A stretch of DNA of 64,000 bases from Chryseobacterium sp. SNU WT5 (GCF_007362475.1 NZ_CP041687.1:1736001-1800000); one strand, 5' to 3'; numbered from the stretch's first letter, positions 25,314 through 33,884 are shown. Notes: generated from the letters alone by a model not told the origin. A program made the numbers and translations.

Positions 25314-25648
25314 TCCGTTAAGTTACTTATTGCTTCCACAAATTGTTGGTGGGTCATATTCTTGGTTAGTGTTCCAACTTTTGTAATCTCATTTCCACTA
25401 AAATTCCGCGATATGATATTGTCGGAAAGGAAAGATGATATTACCAATACTATTCCTCCATTGTCCATACAGCTTGTAAGATATTCTTGATCTTTATTAA
25501 CAGAATCAATATCCCAAAAGATGATTTGGCCAGTTTCGTTGCTCTTTTCATCTTCAGATAATTTTAAAAAAGGAGTTTTGTTAATAAACTCCTTTAGTTT
25601 GTAATGAAGTATGATATTATTTGATAGTATGTTGCAGTTTATCCACAT
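25310..25648 (-). CDS. Receiver-like fragment downstream of the peptide genes (doubtful)
   Basis: A 112-codon ORF converging on the LytTR gene and overlapping its last 4 bp. Residues from about 35 onward look like a degenerate receiver domain (IIFWDIDS, GIVLVISSFLS, GTLTKNMTHQQFVEAISNL). The first ~30 codons lie in a duplicated segment and contain a hairpin plus T-tract on this strand, so translation from that start may not occur. In the second copy of the duplication the same N-terminal part runs into a stop. It may be a remnant of a regulator gene or a small receiver-only protein starting internally. Confidence 0.4.
   Translation of the reverse strand: MWINCNILSNNIILHYKLKEFINKTPFLKLSEDEKSNETGQIIFWDIDSVNKDQEYLTSCMDNGGIVLVISSFLSDNIISRNFSGNEITKVGTLTKNMTHQQFVEAISNLTD
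25564..25596 (-). terminator. Candidate terminator after peptide gene 25655
   Basis: On the minus strand AAGGAGTTT / AAACTCCTT forms a stem followed by a run of T, about 60 bp after the stop of the precursor. It lies within the doubtful ORF 25310-25648. Confidence 0.5.
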
Positions 25649-25654
25649 AAATAA

Positions 25655-25792
25655 TTACTGAAAAATGGTTGTGCTGGTACCTAGAGAAGTTGGGTTGGTT
25701 GATAAAAGATCTCCGTTTGGTGTTGAGGTAGCATAATTTTTAATTACTTTCCTTTTGATAGTCAGTTTTTGATTTTGTACTTGTGGTTTCAT
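25655..25792 (-). CDS. Class I lanthipeptide-like precursor, copy 1
   Basis: 45 residues. The basic leader MKPQVQNQKLTIKRKVIKNY has the K-L-x-I/L-K-x-K-x-I pattern of Bacteroidota class I lanthipeptide precursors. The core-like tail is ATSTPNGDLLSTNPTSLG, then TSTTIFQ. The tail is rich in Thr and Ser and has no Cys, so dehydration without thioether rings is expected unless another thiol is used. It lies convergently downstream of lanB, kinase and regulator, and differs from copy 2 at the C-terminus (TSTTIFQ versus TTTTFF). Too short for automatic gene callers. Confidence 0.75.
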   Translation of the reverse strand: MKPQVQNQKLTIKRKVIKNYATSTPNGDLLSTNPTSLGTSTTIFQ

Positions 25793-25891
25793 AATATTTG
25801 TTTTTGTTTTAATTTAATAAACTCCTTTAGTTTGAAATGAAGAATGATGTTATTTTGATAATATGTTGAAGCTTATCCACCTAAATAATTA

Positions 25892-26026
25892 CTAAAAGAA
25901 AGTTGTAGTGGTGCCTAGAGAAGTTGGGTTGGTGGATAAAAGATCTCCGTTTGGTGTTGAGGTAGCGTAATTTTTAATTACTTTTCTTTTGATGGTCAAT
26001 TTTTGATTTTGTACTTGTGGTTTCAT
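25892..26026 (-). CDS. Class I lanthipeptide-like precursor, copy 2
   Basis: 44 residues: MKPQVQNQKLTIKRKVIKNY, then ATSTPNGDLLSTNPTSLG and TTTTFF. The start at 26026 is chosen over a longer in-frame extension because it matches copy 1 and the family leader. The leader and central part are identical to copy 1, so divergence is confined to the last residues. It is the promoter-proximal copy and probably the better expressed. Confidence 0.75.
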   Translation of the reverse strand: MKPQVQNQKLTIKRKVIKNYATSTPNGDLLSTNPTSLGTTTTFF

Positions 26027-26067
26027 AATGTTTGTTTTTGTTTTTGTTGTTGTTTTAATTTCTGTAG

Positions 26068-26093
26068 CAAAGATGCGTTGTATGAAGCGCCAA
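26068..26093 (-). promoter_or_regulatory. Candidate promoter of the peptide genes
   Basis: Read on the minus strand, TTG is followed 15 bp later by CATCTTTG, one mismatch from TAnnTTTG, giving a leader of about 35-40 nt before the copy 2 start. Spacing is slightly short for the flavobacterial consensus. Confidence 0.45.
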
Positions 26094-26329
26094 GACAAAG
26101 TGTATCGGTAGAAATGGAAAATTGAACGATGAAATAGAACTTTCCTTCGATAAGTTATTTTGAAGCTGCCAATTATCATTTGAATTTACTGATTTCAACA
26201 GTTACTTTATGAGAATTGACCGTTATAAGCTTTTTTCGTCCTATTTAAAAACTTAAAGAGTCGAACTTTCTTTGATGTAGGACTTTTGACTCGCTGGAGT
26301 TCTTTTATGTTATCAATAGAATAGTTAAG

Positions 26330-26363
<34 letters not shown>

Positions 26364-26450
26364 TAAAATTCGTGATAAGTTCATTTTTTAAGATTTTTTT
26401 TAGGACTAAGTCGGTATTTTTATTTAAATTCGAAGATTAAATACAGTACT

Positions 26451-27260
26451 ATGAAAAAAATGATAACGACGATGCTTTTCGTTGCTATAGGAATGAGTGT
26501 AAACGCTCAAATCAATCTTGGAAAAATGACAAAAGCCGCTTCGAAGGGAATTTCAGCACTTTCATTTTCTAATGCAGATGCTCAGAAATTAGCGAAAGAA
26601 GGAGTAGCTTGGATGGATAAGAATAATAAAGTGGCAGGTGCGAAAGACCCTTACACCATCCGTTTAAAGAAATTGTTTGCTAAACATCAAAATGAAGATG
26701 GACTGCCCTTGAATTATAAGGTGTATTTGGTTTCAGATATCAACGCATTTGCTTGTGCAGATGGTAGCGTGCGTGTCTTTTCATCTTTGATGGATGTCAT
26801 GAATGATGATGAACTTTTGGCAATTATTGGTCACGAGATTGGTCACGTTAAAAATGAAGATTCTAAAGATGCGGTGAAAAGCGCTTATCTTAGAGCAGCA
26901 GCAATGGATGCAGCTTCCGCGTCTTCCTCAACGGTTCAGACCCTTAGTCAAAGCCAGTTAGGGGAATTTGCTAACAGTATCTTGGATGCAAAACACAGCA
27001 AGAAACAAGAAAGCCAGGCAGATGATTATTCTTATGACTTCATGAAGAAGCATAATTATAATGTCGTTGGAGCATATACTGCTTTTAAAAAATTGGCGTT
27101 GCTTGGTGGTAGTTCAAAATCAACATCATACCAGAAGATGATGAGCTCTCACCCAGATAGTGAGAAAAGAGCGCAAACAATCAAAAAAAGAGCAGAGAAG
27201 GATGGCGTTTGGAAAGATCCGGGTGAAGTAAAATTACCTACTGAAAAATTAAAGAAATAA
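26451..27260 (+). CDS. M48-family metallopeptidase, exported
   Basis: 269 residues with a signal peptide (MKKMITTMLFVAIGMSVNAQ). The zinc motif GHEIGHVKNED (His128, Glu129, His132) and the later ESQADDYSYDFM, supplying the third ligand, define the BepA/LoiP-like M48 group. The C-terminal SSHPDSEKRAQTI (S-x-H-P-x-x-x-x-R) is the other family signature. It is probably periplasmic and involved in outer-membrane protein quality control. It is monogenic, followed by a strong terminator, with an unusual (TC)14 tract upstream. A role in maturing the neighbouring peptides is conceivable but not indicated beyond proximity. Confidence 0.93.
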   Translation: MKKMITTMLFVAIGMSVNAQINLGKMTKAASKGISALSFSNADAQKLAKEGVAWMDKNNKVAGAKDPYTIRLKKLFAKHQNEDGLPLNYKVYLVSDINAFACADGSVRVFSSLMDVMNDDELLAIIGHEIGHVKNEDSKDAVKSAYLRAAAMDAASASSSTVQTLSQSQLGEFANSILDAKHSKKQESQADDYSYDFMKKHNYNVVGAYTAFKKLALLGGSSKSTSYQKMMSSHPDSEKRAQTIKKRAEKDGVWKDPGEVKLPTEKLKK

Positions 27261-27296
27261 AAGAGTTTTAGAGATTAAATATTGATTGATAATAAG

Positions 27297-27333
27297 AAGC
27301 CAATGCAGAGTTTTTCTGCATTGGCTTTTTTTA
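27297..27333 (+). terminator. Terminator of the M48 peptidase gene
   Basis: An AAGCCAATGCAGAG / CTGCATTGGCTT stem with a T-rich loop is followed by T7. Confidence 0.92.
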
Positions 27334-27403
27334 GTAATTGATCAACTTGATGGTCTAGCTTGTTTTTATATAAGAAAAGCAATTTTTATGTTTTGTAATG
27401 AAT

Positions 27404-27474
27404 TACATTTGTAATAACTATTGTGCGATAAAAAGAATTAAAGCGGGATTTCCTTTAGGATCTCCCGCTTTTTA
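27404..27474 (+). other. Possible short transcript: -7 box followed by a terminator hairpin
   Basis: A perfect TACATTTG box (27404-27411) is followed about 30 bp later by an AAAGCGGGAT / ATCTCCCGCTTT hairpin with a T tract (27440-27474). There is no ORF between them. It could be a small RNA gene or merely a second terminator. Confidence 0.3.
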
Positions 27475-28049
27475 GTACTTTAGTTTTGCATCCAATGATT
27501 ACCGTAAATATCATCATAAATAAATGCTAATAACTAGTAAATTTTTTAGCATATAGGTTGTTATTGTGTTATTTAGCTGTAGTTCGCTTCGTGAAGTGTC
27601 AAATATTATGCTTGCTTATGAAGGAAATCTTAATCATTTAGGACTAAGATACTTTACCGCGAAATACATTATCGGATACTAATAAGCGAAGATCCTCTGC
27701 AATCTTATTCAAATTTTGGAAAAACCCCAACTCAAAATGGGAAGAAATAAAAACAAAAAAGCCATCAGTTAATTCTTTTTGATCCTTAAGGAGGATAATA
27801 TTTTAAAAAGACAAAGCAGTTCCATTGAATACTAACCTAACCCCGGCTTATTAACTAGTTTAGATAGTAATGATAAGGTACATAGCGCTCATCTTAGTGC
27901 TATTAAATATAAGTCTAATAATTTTTATTGTATTTTAAAGAATTAATCACTTTAAGTGAATTGTGATATTCTTAAGAAGGATTAATTGTGTTTTCATTAT
28001 GAACAATATTTGTAAATACGATTAATTATCTAGATTTAATAAAGTAAAT
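27475..28049. other. Intergenic region, no gene seen
   Basis: Frames are closed and no repeat or RNA structure stands out. A TAAATTTG box at 28045-28052 lies 18 bp before the next gene and is its likely -7 element. Confidence 0.5.
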
Positions 28050-28070
28050 TTGTTTAAAATAAAGCATAAA

Positions 28071-28760
28071 ATGAAAAAATTAGTTTCAATTCTAATACCA
28101 CTTATTTCTGTTGGTATTTTTGGACAATATGTTGAGGTAGGGCAAGCTAAGACATATTCAGACAAAGTCATGGATTTAAAGTTTAGAGATCTCCAACGGA
28201 TTACTTATAATCCAGCTGATAAATCGGTAAAAGGAACGCCTTATATTTATCCAGATTATGTTTTGGGAATGGTAGAAGGTTTCCCTGAGACTTATAAGAT
28301 GCGATATAATGCCCATTTAGATGAGGTTATTTTCAATACAGATGATGGCGATATGGCACTTTTAAAAGAAAGTCTTTATAGCACGGTGCACTTTAAATCA
28401 ACTAAGGAAACTCTTAAACTAGTAAATTACGTTTATGAAAATAAGGAGGTTCTGGGATATTTATTTGTAGTTGCAGATACAGCAGGATTAACAATTTTTA
28501 GAAAGAGTACTATTGCATTTTTACCATTTGTTCCTGCTGCAAATTCATACTATCCCGATTCACCAGCTACTTTCCGAAGATTGGGAAATATCTATTTTAT
28601 AAAAAATCAAAATTCTCAGATAGAACAACTACCTAGTAATAAAAATAAATTGATAGCGATGTTTCCAGAAAAAAAAGAAGCGATAAAACAATATTTCAAA
28701 AAGAACAAAGTCAATTTATCAGAGGAAAAAGATTTGAAAAAATTATCAGAAATTCTGTAA
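28071..28760 (+). CDS. Exported protein of unknown function
   Basis: 229 residues from the ATG at 28071, where a signal peptide begins (MKKLVSILIPLISVGIFG). The frame is open slightly upstream, but the -7 box overlaps that region. The body is mixed alpha/beta with YNPADKSVKGTPYIYPDYVL and YVYENKEVLGYLFVV; the C-terminal 50 residues are highly charged and helical. I do not recognise the family. It is the last chromosomal gene before the island of integrative elements and would have flanked ssrA before insertion. Confidence 0.8.
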   Translation: MKKLVSILIPLISVGIFGQYVEVGQAKTYSDKVMDLKFRDLQRITYNPADKSVKGTPYIYPDYVLGMVEGFPETYKMRYNAHLDEVIFNTDDGDMALLKESLYSTVHFKSTKETLKLVNYVYENKEVLGYLFVVADTAGLTIFRKSTIAFLPFVPAANSYYPDSPATFRRLGNIYFIKNQNSQIEQLPSNKNKLIAMFPEKKEAIKQYFKKNKVNLSEEKDLKKLSEIL

Positions 28761-29004
28761 TTTTAATTGTTGCCAGTCGCATTTCATCTGGCTGAATAGA
28801 TGTCTGGAAATATTCTAAGTATTGTCCATTAACACTTCATTAGAAATATTACGATCGGCGACGTACAAACCAGATAAGTTATATTTAAATTATATCAGCA
28901 ATTTGCTCTTTCAATGGGAGTCCATTTTTCATAAAACAATCCTTTACCACACCATTAAAAGAAGATTTCCACTAACCTTAATTAAATTTTAATCTTAACG
29001 AAAA

Positions 29005-29080
29005 AAGCACCAAAAAAACCTGTAAATTAGTAATTTACAAGGTTTTCTGTGGATTTGTGGGGAAGTGAACCTATTGTATT
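29005..29080 (+). repeat. ssrA-type attachment copy a (leftmost, diverged)
   Basis: 29049-29063 matches the last 15 bp of ssrA (GTGGAGTTGGAGGGA) at 13 of 15 positions. Upstream, on the minus strand, a CCTTGTAAATTA / TAATTTACAGG hairpin with T7 would serve as an ssrA terminator. Downstream, TGAACCTATTGTATT is shared with copy b. Confidence 0.75.
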
Positions 29081-29590
29081 AAAACGATACCTATATTTAG
29101 AAAAAGAATTTTGGAACGAACTACCGGAAGAATTTATGACCATTTATAAAGACCAATTTTCTTTGGTTAAAAAAGAGAAAAATGGTTATCGCATTTATTC
29201 AGAGATAGAGCAAAGTATTTCAGAAGAAGAATTATTAAAACATTCTCAAAACTTGGTGATGCTTTTTGAGAACATTGATAACAAGCAACTATCTAAAAAG
29301 AGTGCAATAAACAATGATGTTTTTTACTCATTTTATTGGGTATTTATGTTGTTTTTAATTTTTTTCTAAATGATTGGGTAGGTTTTACTTTTAATATCGT
29401 TTCTCTTATTAGTATTTATATTGCCTACGAAATCTTTTCAGAAAAATTTGGCAAAACTTCCGTAGCATTAAATACAATTTGTGGCAATACAGAGAAGAAT
29501 ACCAGTTCACAAAAAATAAACTCTTTGAATGATTTTTTAGAGAGTGCTCTTCAATTCTATGGAATACAAATAAAACACTCATCTGTTTAA
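29049..29590 (+). pseudogene. Broken gene for a small membrane protein in the relict element
   Basis: Two overlapping frames (29049-29369 and 29336-29590) appear to be one gene split by a frameshift in the T-rich stretch around 29333-29366. The first part is soluble and charged (FWNELPEEFMTIYKDQFSLV); the second has a membrane helix (FTFNIVSLISIYIAYEIF) and a soluble tail. The apparent start lies inside the attachment repeat, so the 5' end may also be lost. No family recognised. Confidence 0.5.
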
Positions 29591-29665
29591 CATATTTGTA
29601 AGATACATTCTTTTACTTCCAAACGACATTTATATTCTACGATAAAATTTTAAATTTAATCCAAT

Positions 29666-29731
29666 TAGCATCCAAAAATAAAAAACCCTGTAAATCAACG
29701 ATTTACAGAGTTTTCTGTGGAGTTGGAGGGA
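29666..29731 (+). repeat. ssrA-type attachment copy b with terminator hairpin
   Basis: The core GTGGAGTTGGAGGGA at 29717-29731 is identical to the ssrA 3' end. Just upstream, CTGTAAATC / GATTTACAG forms a hairpin with a T-rich tail on the minus strand, which would terminate ssrA if joined to it. Confidence 0.85.
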
Positions 29732-29845
29732 AATGAACCTATTGTATTTTATTATACATCATTTTACATAAACCTACTATATATCAATATTTCACATATA
29801 TTTGCATAAGTGGATATATGTCATTTTTATGTCTAAATATAGAAT

Positions 29846-29868
29846 AAGTAGCACCTAAAGTAGCACCT
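29846..29868 (+). promoter_or_regulatory. Doubled TAGCACC repeats at the left end of the 15.5 kb element
   Basis: TAGCACCTAAAGTAGCACC lies immediately before the integrase ATG and matches TAGCACCTAAATTAGCACC at the other end (45138-45156). The arrangement fits integrase arm-type sites that could also autoregulate the integrase gene. Confidence 0.55.
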
Positions 29869-31110
29869 ATGAATTTTACGTACAAATTAAAGGAACCCAA
29901 ATCCGAGAAGGAAACTTTGATTTATTTTCGTTCATATTTCTTAAATGAGAATAAAAATTTTATTTATTCCACTGGCGAAAAAATTATTCCTTCAGAATGG
30001 GATTTTGATAACAGGCAACCAAATGACCTTAATGGAAGGACTAAAAGAGCAGAAAATCATAGAAGTATAAAAAAGCAATTGGATAGATATAGTTGTTTTT
30101 TCACTGAAATAGTAAACAGATATAAAAACATTAATGAAGATCTTACTTTAGATATTCTCCGTCAAAGATTTAACGAAGAATTTAAAAAAATACAATCAAA
30201 GGATGATTTTTTTCGAATTTACGATGAATTTATAGAGGAAAAAGAAAATGATTTTTCCGGCAATGCAATTTCCAATTCGACTCTTAAACGTTATAAATGC
30301 AATAAAACATTGCTTGAAGATTTTGAAAAGAAGGCGAAGCATAAATTATCTCTTGGTAAATTCGATGAAAAAACGTTCAATAAATTTTTGAAATTTTGTG
30401 TGGAAAACCGGGAACATTCAGCAAATACAGTGCACCGAAATATTGGATTATTGAAAACCTTTTTACTTTGGGCATTTAATAAAAAATATAGTTTTAATAA
30501 CAGTTTTGTAAATTTTAAAAAACCGCCTAAATTTAGAACTGATGAAATTGCACTTAACATAGAGCAAGTTGAAGAAATTTATGCACATGATTTTTCTAAA
30601 AATAAAAAGTTTGAAAGAGTTAGGGATTTATTTGTATTTGGATGTGTCACAGGTATGCGATTTGGAAATTACAGTACTATTTCAAAAAACGATGTGCAGG
30701 GAGATTTCATAAGAGTAATTGATTTGAAAAGTAAATCAAAGAATCTTTCGATTCCATTAAATAATATCTCAAAATCTATTCTGGAAAAATACGACTATCA
30801 ACTGCCGAGCATTTCAAATCAGAAAATGAATGAGTATATAAAAGAAGTTTTTGAGGAATTGAAATTTACTGATGAAATTAAGAAAACAATGAAGTATGGT
30901 GATCAGTTAATTGAAAAGAATACGGAATTTTATAAAAGAATTTCATCGCATACAGCACGTAGAAGTTTTATTACCATCATGAAAAATAAACGAGTGCCGG
31001 ACAAAGTTATCATGAGTTACACTGGACACACTAGTTTGGAGGTTTTTAATGGTTACTATAGACCAAGTGAAGATGATAAAGTTAGTTATATGAACGAAGT
31101 TTTTAAATAA
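29869..31110 (+). CDS. Tyrosine recombinase/integrase of the 15.5 kb element
   Basis: 413 residues. An N-terminal arm-binding domain (about 1-100) is followed by a SAM-like core-binding domain (about 105-215). The catalytic domain has Arg in CVTGMRFGNYS, SSHTARRSF (H-x-x-R), GHTSLEVFNGYY with the second His, and the nucleophilic Tyr near residue 399. It starts right after the doubled TAGCACC repeats and lies at the left end of the element. It should catalyse integration into the 3' end of ssrA, judged from the flanking cores. No truncation is seen. Confidence 0.93.
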   Translation: MNFTYKLKEPKSEKETLIYFRSYFLNENKNFIYSTGEKIIPSEWDFDNRQPNDLNGRTKRAENHRSIKKQLDRYSCFFTEIVNRYKNINEDLTLDILRQRFNEEFKKIQSKDDFFRIYDEFIEEKENDFSGNAISNSTLKRYKCNKTLLEDFEKKAKHKLSLGKFDEKTFNKFLKFCVENREHSANTVHRNIGLLKTFLLWAFNKKYSFNNSFVNFKKPPKFRTDEIALNIEQVEEIYAHDFSKNKKFERVRDLFVFGCVTGMRFGNYSTISKNDVQGDFIRVIDLKSKSKNLSIPLNNISKSILEKYDYQLPSISNQKMNEYIKEVFEELKFTDEIKKTMKYGDQLIEKNTEFYKRISSHTARRSFITIMKNKRVPDKVIMSYTGHTSLEVFNGYYRPSEDDKVSYMNEVFK

Positions 31111-31112
31111 TC

Positions 31113-31847
31113 ATGGACGAAAAAAAATTATATGGTCGTTGGTTTCTTTGGGATGAAATAATTGGGATTCCAATGATGATATATTATTGGATAAAAGGTG
31201 AAAAAATTCAAAAAATGTTAGAGAACAGAATACATGTTGCAAAAGAAAAATCCAAAAATATCATCCTAACAGAAAAAACAAAAAATGAATATTTGATTAA
31301 ATATGAAAAATTAAATAATTTTTTCAGTTTACATTTCAAGGTAATAGAAAACTCATCAAAGCATAATTTTCAAGAGAAAATTGATTATTGTTTACGTGAA
31401 TACAAAAAAGAATCTTCAAAAATATTAAGTTCAAGCAACTTAATGAAATTACAAGAAAATTTCTTGAACGGTGCAGAATCTACTCTCTTACTTTATTTTG
31501 TACTAGATCAAAAAGTAAAGAGAGAAATCAGGCTATCTGATATAATTATAGGAGAAAACAATTCAAAAATTTTCATTGATTTTTTGAAAAAGAAAAAGTT
31601 TATTGATGAAAATGGTAATCTTTTAGTAGATCAGAAATCTTCTTTTATAAGAATACACAGATTTTTAAAGGACAACCACATTATTAATCCAGATTTTCAA
31701 GACACTACAATCATTGAAGCGATGGAAAATGAATATCATAATAATTTTGATAAAGGCACTTTCTCTAGAGCAATAACCGTTAAACCGACTGATTTTGAAG
31801 AAGGTATATATATGGAATTATCAAAAATGTTTGATTTTAAGTATTAA
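31113..31847 (+). CDS. Unknown protein following the integrase
   Basis: 244 residues, lysine-rich and helical, with no signal peptide. I recognise no domain. A short aromatic N-terminal segment (RWFLWDEIIGIPMMIYYWIK) might be a membrane-associated or re-entrant helix; the rest is soluble (KIFIDFLKKKKFIDENGNLL, IRIHRFLKDNHII). It starts 2 bp after the integrase stop, so it is co-expressed and may take part in excision or regulation. Confidence 0.75.
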   Translation: MDEKKLYGRWFLWDEIIGIPMMIYYWIKGEKIQKMLENRIHVAKEKSKNIILTEKTKNEYLIKYEKLNNFFSLHFKVIENSSKHNFQEKIDYCLREYKKESSKILSSSNLMKLQENFLNGAESTLLLYFVLDQKVKREIRLSDIIIGENNSKIFIDFLKKKKFIDENGNLLVDQKSSFIRIHRFLKDNHIINPDFQDTTIIEAMENEYHNNFDKGTFSRAITVKPTDFEEGIYMELSKMFDFKY

Positions 31848-31930
31848 ACTTTACGAAATTGAGTAGAATTGCATAATTAATTATCTCAATCACACACTTT
31901 TGCTGGTAGAAATTTTAATACAACAAAATT

Positions 31931-32206
31931 ATGCTAGTAAATCCATTCCAAACAATTCTAGATGAATTAGGAGAAGTAAAACAACTCTTACATTCAATTC
32001 AAAAAGAACCCGAATTAGAACTTAAGAAAAAATTCTACTCATTCAAAGAGGCGTCAGAAATTCTTAAAGTAGATTATCAAACCGTACGGTCACACGTTCT
32101 AAAAGGTAACATCAAAGCAGAACAATTAGGTAGATTTTACAGAATAAATCATCTTGATTTGATGGCAGCTTTAAAAGATGTGAAATCACTTAAATACAAA
32201 AGATAA
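31931..32206 (+). CDS. Helix-turn-helix DNA-binding protein (excisionase-like)
   Basis: 91 residues. The C-terminal half is a MerR/excisionase-type winged helix-turn-helix: FYSFKEASEILKVDYQTVRS, then KGNIKAEQLGRFYRINHLDL. The N-terminal ~30 residues form a coiled helix (LDELGEVKQLLHSIQKE). Such proteins in flavobacterial elements serve as recombination directionality factors or regulators. It is followed at once by a terminator. Confidence 0.85.
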   Translation: MLVNPFQTILDELGEVKQLLHSIQKEPELELKKKFYSFKEASEILKVDYQTVRSHVLKGNIKAEQLGRFYRINHLDLMAALKDVKSLKYKR

Positions 32207-32236
32207 GCACCACACTTAAGACTTGTGGTGCTTTTT
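32206..32236 (+). terminator. Terminator after the HTH gene
   Basis: A GCACCACA / TGTGGTGC stem is followed by T5. Confidence 0.85.
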
Positions 32237-32301
32237 GGTTTTTATTTCTAACCTAAAAATATGATTCCGAGTGGTTCATATTTCAGAATACTCAACAATT
32301 T

Positions 32302-33663
32302 ATGAATGATAGAGCAGTTAAATTATCTGAAATTTCAGACGATGAATTTCAGTCCGGATCGTCTCATATTCTCAACGGATTACTAGAAGATTTAAAGCTA
32401 GTTTCAGGCAAAAACATATTCCCTGGAAGTATTTTTCCACCAATTATGCAGAAACTCATTGCTGAATTAGAAACAACATTAAATTTTTCTCCTGATTATA
32501 CATCGGCTTCAATTTTATATGCAGTTTCAGTTTCGATAGGGAATAGAATCCAACTGAAAGTAAAAAACAGTTGGTTGGAAAAATCGAATTTATATATGGT
32601 TCTCGTCGGCAGAACGGGCGATGTAAAAAGCCATTCTGTTTCATTTTGTCTAAATCCTTTAATGAAATTGGACAAGCATAATTTTGAAGAATACCTTTTA
32701 AATAAGAAAGAATATGAACAATTGCCAGTTGAAGAGAAATCTAAAACTACTGTTCCGGTTCTTCGGCAATTATTGTTGAATGATTTTACACCAGAAGCAT
32801 TTGTAAAAGCACATTATTTTAATCCGAGAGGAATTGGATTATATACTGATGAAATTGCAGGCTTCTTTAATTCTTTCAATCAATACCGGAAAGGCAGTGA
32901 AGAAGAATCCTATTTGTCGGCTTGGAGTGGAAAACCAATTATAAAAAATAGAATTTCTGGTGATGAAATGAGAGTTGATAATACAAAAGTGGATATTATC
33001 GGAACCATGCAGGAAGGTATTTTGTCAAGTGTTTTTCAGTCGAATAAAATGAAAAATGGGTTTATCGATCGTCTTCTTTTTGTGTTGCCGCATAAATACG
33101 TGGACAATAAATGGAATGATCTGGATTTAGATGAGAAATATATTGAATGGTATTCAGAATTTATAAGCAAAATTTATAATCTGGCCGAGAATTCAGAAAC
33201 TATATTGGAGTTTCAGCCTAATGCAAAAGAATATTTGTACAGATGGCAGAATAGCCAAAAAAACGATTTTGATTTCGAATACCAAAGAGGAATTTCTGTC
33301 AAACTGCAACAATACGTTTTGCGATTTTCAATTCTAATCGAAGTAATGTACTCGATTTGTAATAATGAGAAACTTACTACAATTTCTTTGAAAACTTTAA
33401 AATTAGCGATTAAATTACGAGATTATTTTTTTGAAAATGCAGTCCGTGTTTTTGAGATTATTGATAACACTTATTATGATTCACTCACCGAAATACAAAA
33501 AAATGTGTTCGACAAACTTCCGCAGCAGTTCAAAACCGGAGAAGGAATTGAAATAATTTCAAAAGAAGATCTCATGAAAATTAGAAGTTTTAAAAATTTC
33601 TTAAAAGATGAAAAACTCTTTAAAAAAATCGCTCATGGGATTTATGAAAAACAAGTTTTTTAG
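32302..33663 (+). CDS. DUF3987 replication-associated ATPase-like protein
   Basis: 453 residues. The DUF3987 core includes YTSASILYAVSVSIGNRIQL, a Walker A-like loop VGRTGDVKSHS (about 108-118), a Walker B-like GIGLYTDEIAGFF (about 174-186) and the NGFIDRLLFVLP block. These proteins accompany primase-like partners in mobilizable elements of Bacteroidota and probably act as helicase/primase components. The primase-like gene at 33885 follows after iteron-like repeats, consistent with autonomous replication of the excised circle. Confidence 0.85.
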   Translation: MNDRAVKLSEISDDEFQSGSSHILNGLLEDLKLVSGKNIFPGSIFPPIMQKLIAELETTLNFSPDYTSASILYAVSVSIGNRIQLKVKNSWLEKSNLYMVLVGRTGDVKSHSVSFCLNPLMKLDKHNFEEYLLNKKEYEQLPVEEKSKTTVPVLRQLLLNDFTPEAFVKAHYFNPRGIGLYTDEIAGFFNSFNQYRKGSEEESYLSAWSGKPIIKNRISGDEMRVDNTKVDIIGTMQEGILSSVFQSNKMKNGFIDRLLFVLPHKYVDNKWNDLDLDEKYIEWYSEFISKIYNLAENSETILEFQPNAKEYLYRWQNSQKNDFDFEYQRGISVKLQQYVLRFSILIEVMYSICNNEKLTTISLKTLKLAIKLRDYFFENAVRVFEIIDNTYYDSLTEIQKNVFDKLPQQFKTGEGIEIISKEDLMKIRSFKNFLKDEKLFKKIAHGIYEKQVF

Positions 33664-33684
33664 ATAGAGTTATTAATTCACTAC

Positions 33685-33881
33685 TGCACTATTTGCACTA
33701 TTGCACTTTGACTTTTAAAATACTGAATATCAAATATTTAATCATTTTTCAAAATGCAGGAAAGGGCATAAAATGCAATTTGGTATTTTTTGAAAGTGCA
33801 GAAAGTGCAACGAAAGTCCAATGAAAAACACACGTTAATTACCCATGAATAAAGGAAAGTGCATAAAATGTAGAAAGTGCA
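33685..33881 (+). repeat. Iteron-like AGTGCA repeats (possible replication origin)
   Basis: Four copies of GAAAGTGCA occur at 33792, 33801, 33855 and 33873. Three inverted TGCACT copies occur at 33685, 33694 and 33702, all in a 220-bp gap between two replication genes. Repeated short sites next to replication genes fit an initiator-binding origin or an operator. Confidence 0.6.
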
Positions 33882-33884
33882 AGT

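Larger units (their letters stand above)
25581..26046 (-). repeat. Tandem duplication of a ~233-bp peptide-gene unit
   Basis: 25581-25810 and 25814-26046 align base by base with scattered substitutions. Each copy carries one small peptide gene plus about 70 bp of downstream sequence. Only the upstream copy has the promoter at 26068-26093. Confidence 0.85.
29049..29731 (+). mobile_element. Relict integrative element between att copies a and b
   Basis: Only about 0.7 kb remains. Its left end (GAACCTATTGTATT after the core) and right end (TTAGCATCCAAAAATAAAA, then CCCTGTAAATC) match the ends of the 15.5 kb element next to it. It therefore looks like a deleted relative inserted at the same site. 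No integrase is left. Confidence 0.65.

Noticed and set aside
25892..26179. 95-codon ORF including the class I lanthipeptide-like precursor
   Set aside because: The upstream 51 codons overlap the promoter and are absent from the duplicated copy; the 44-residue version starting at 26026 is preferred.
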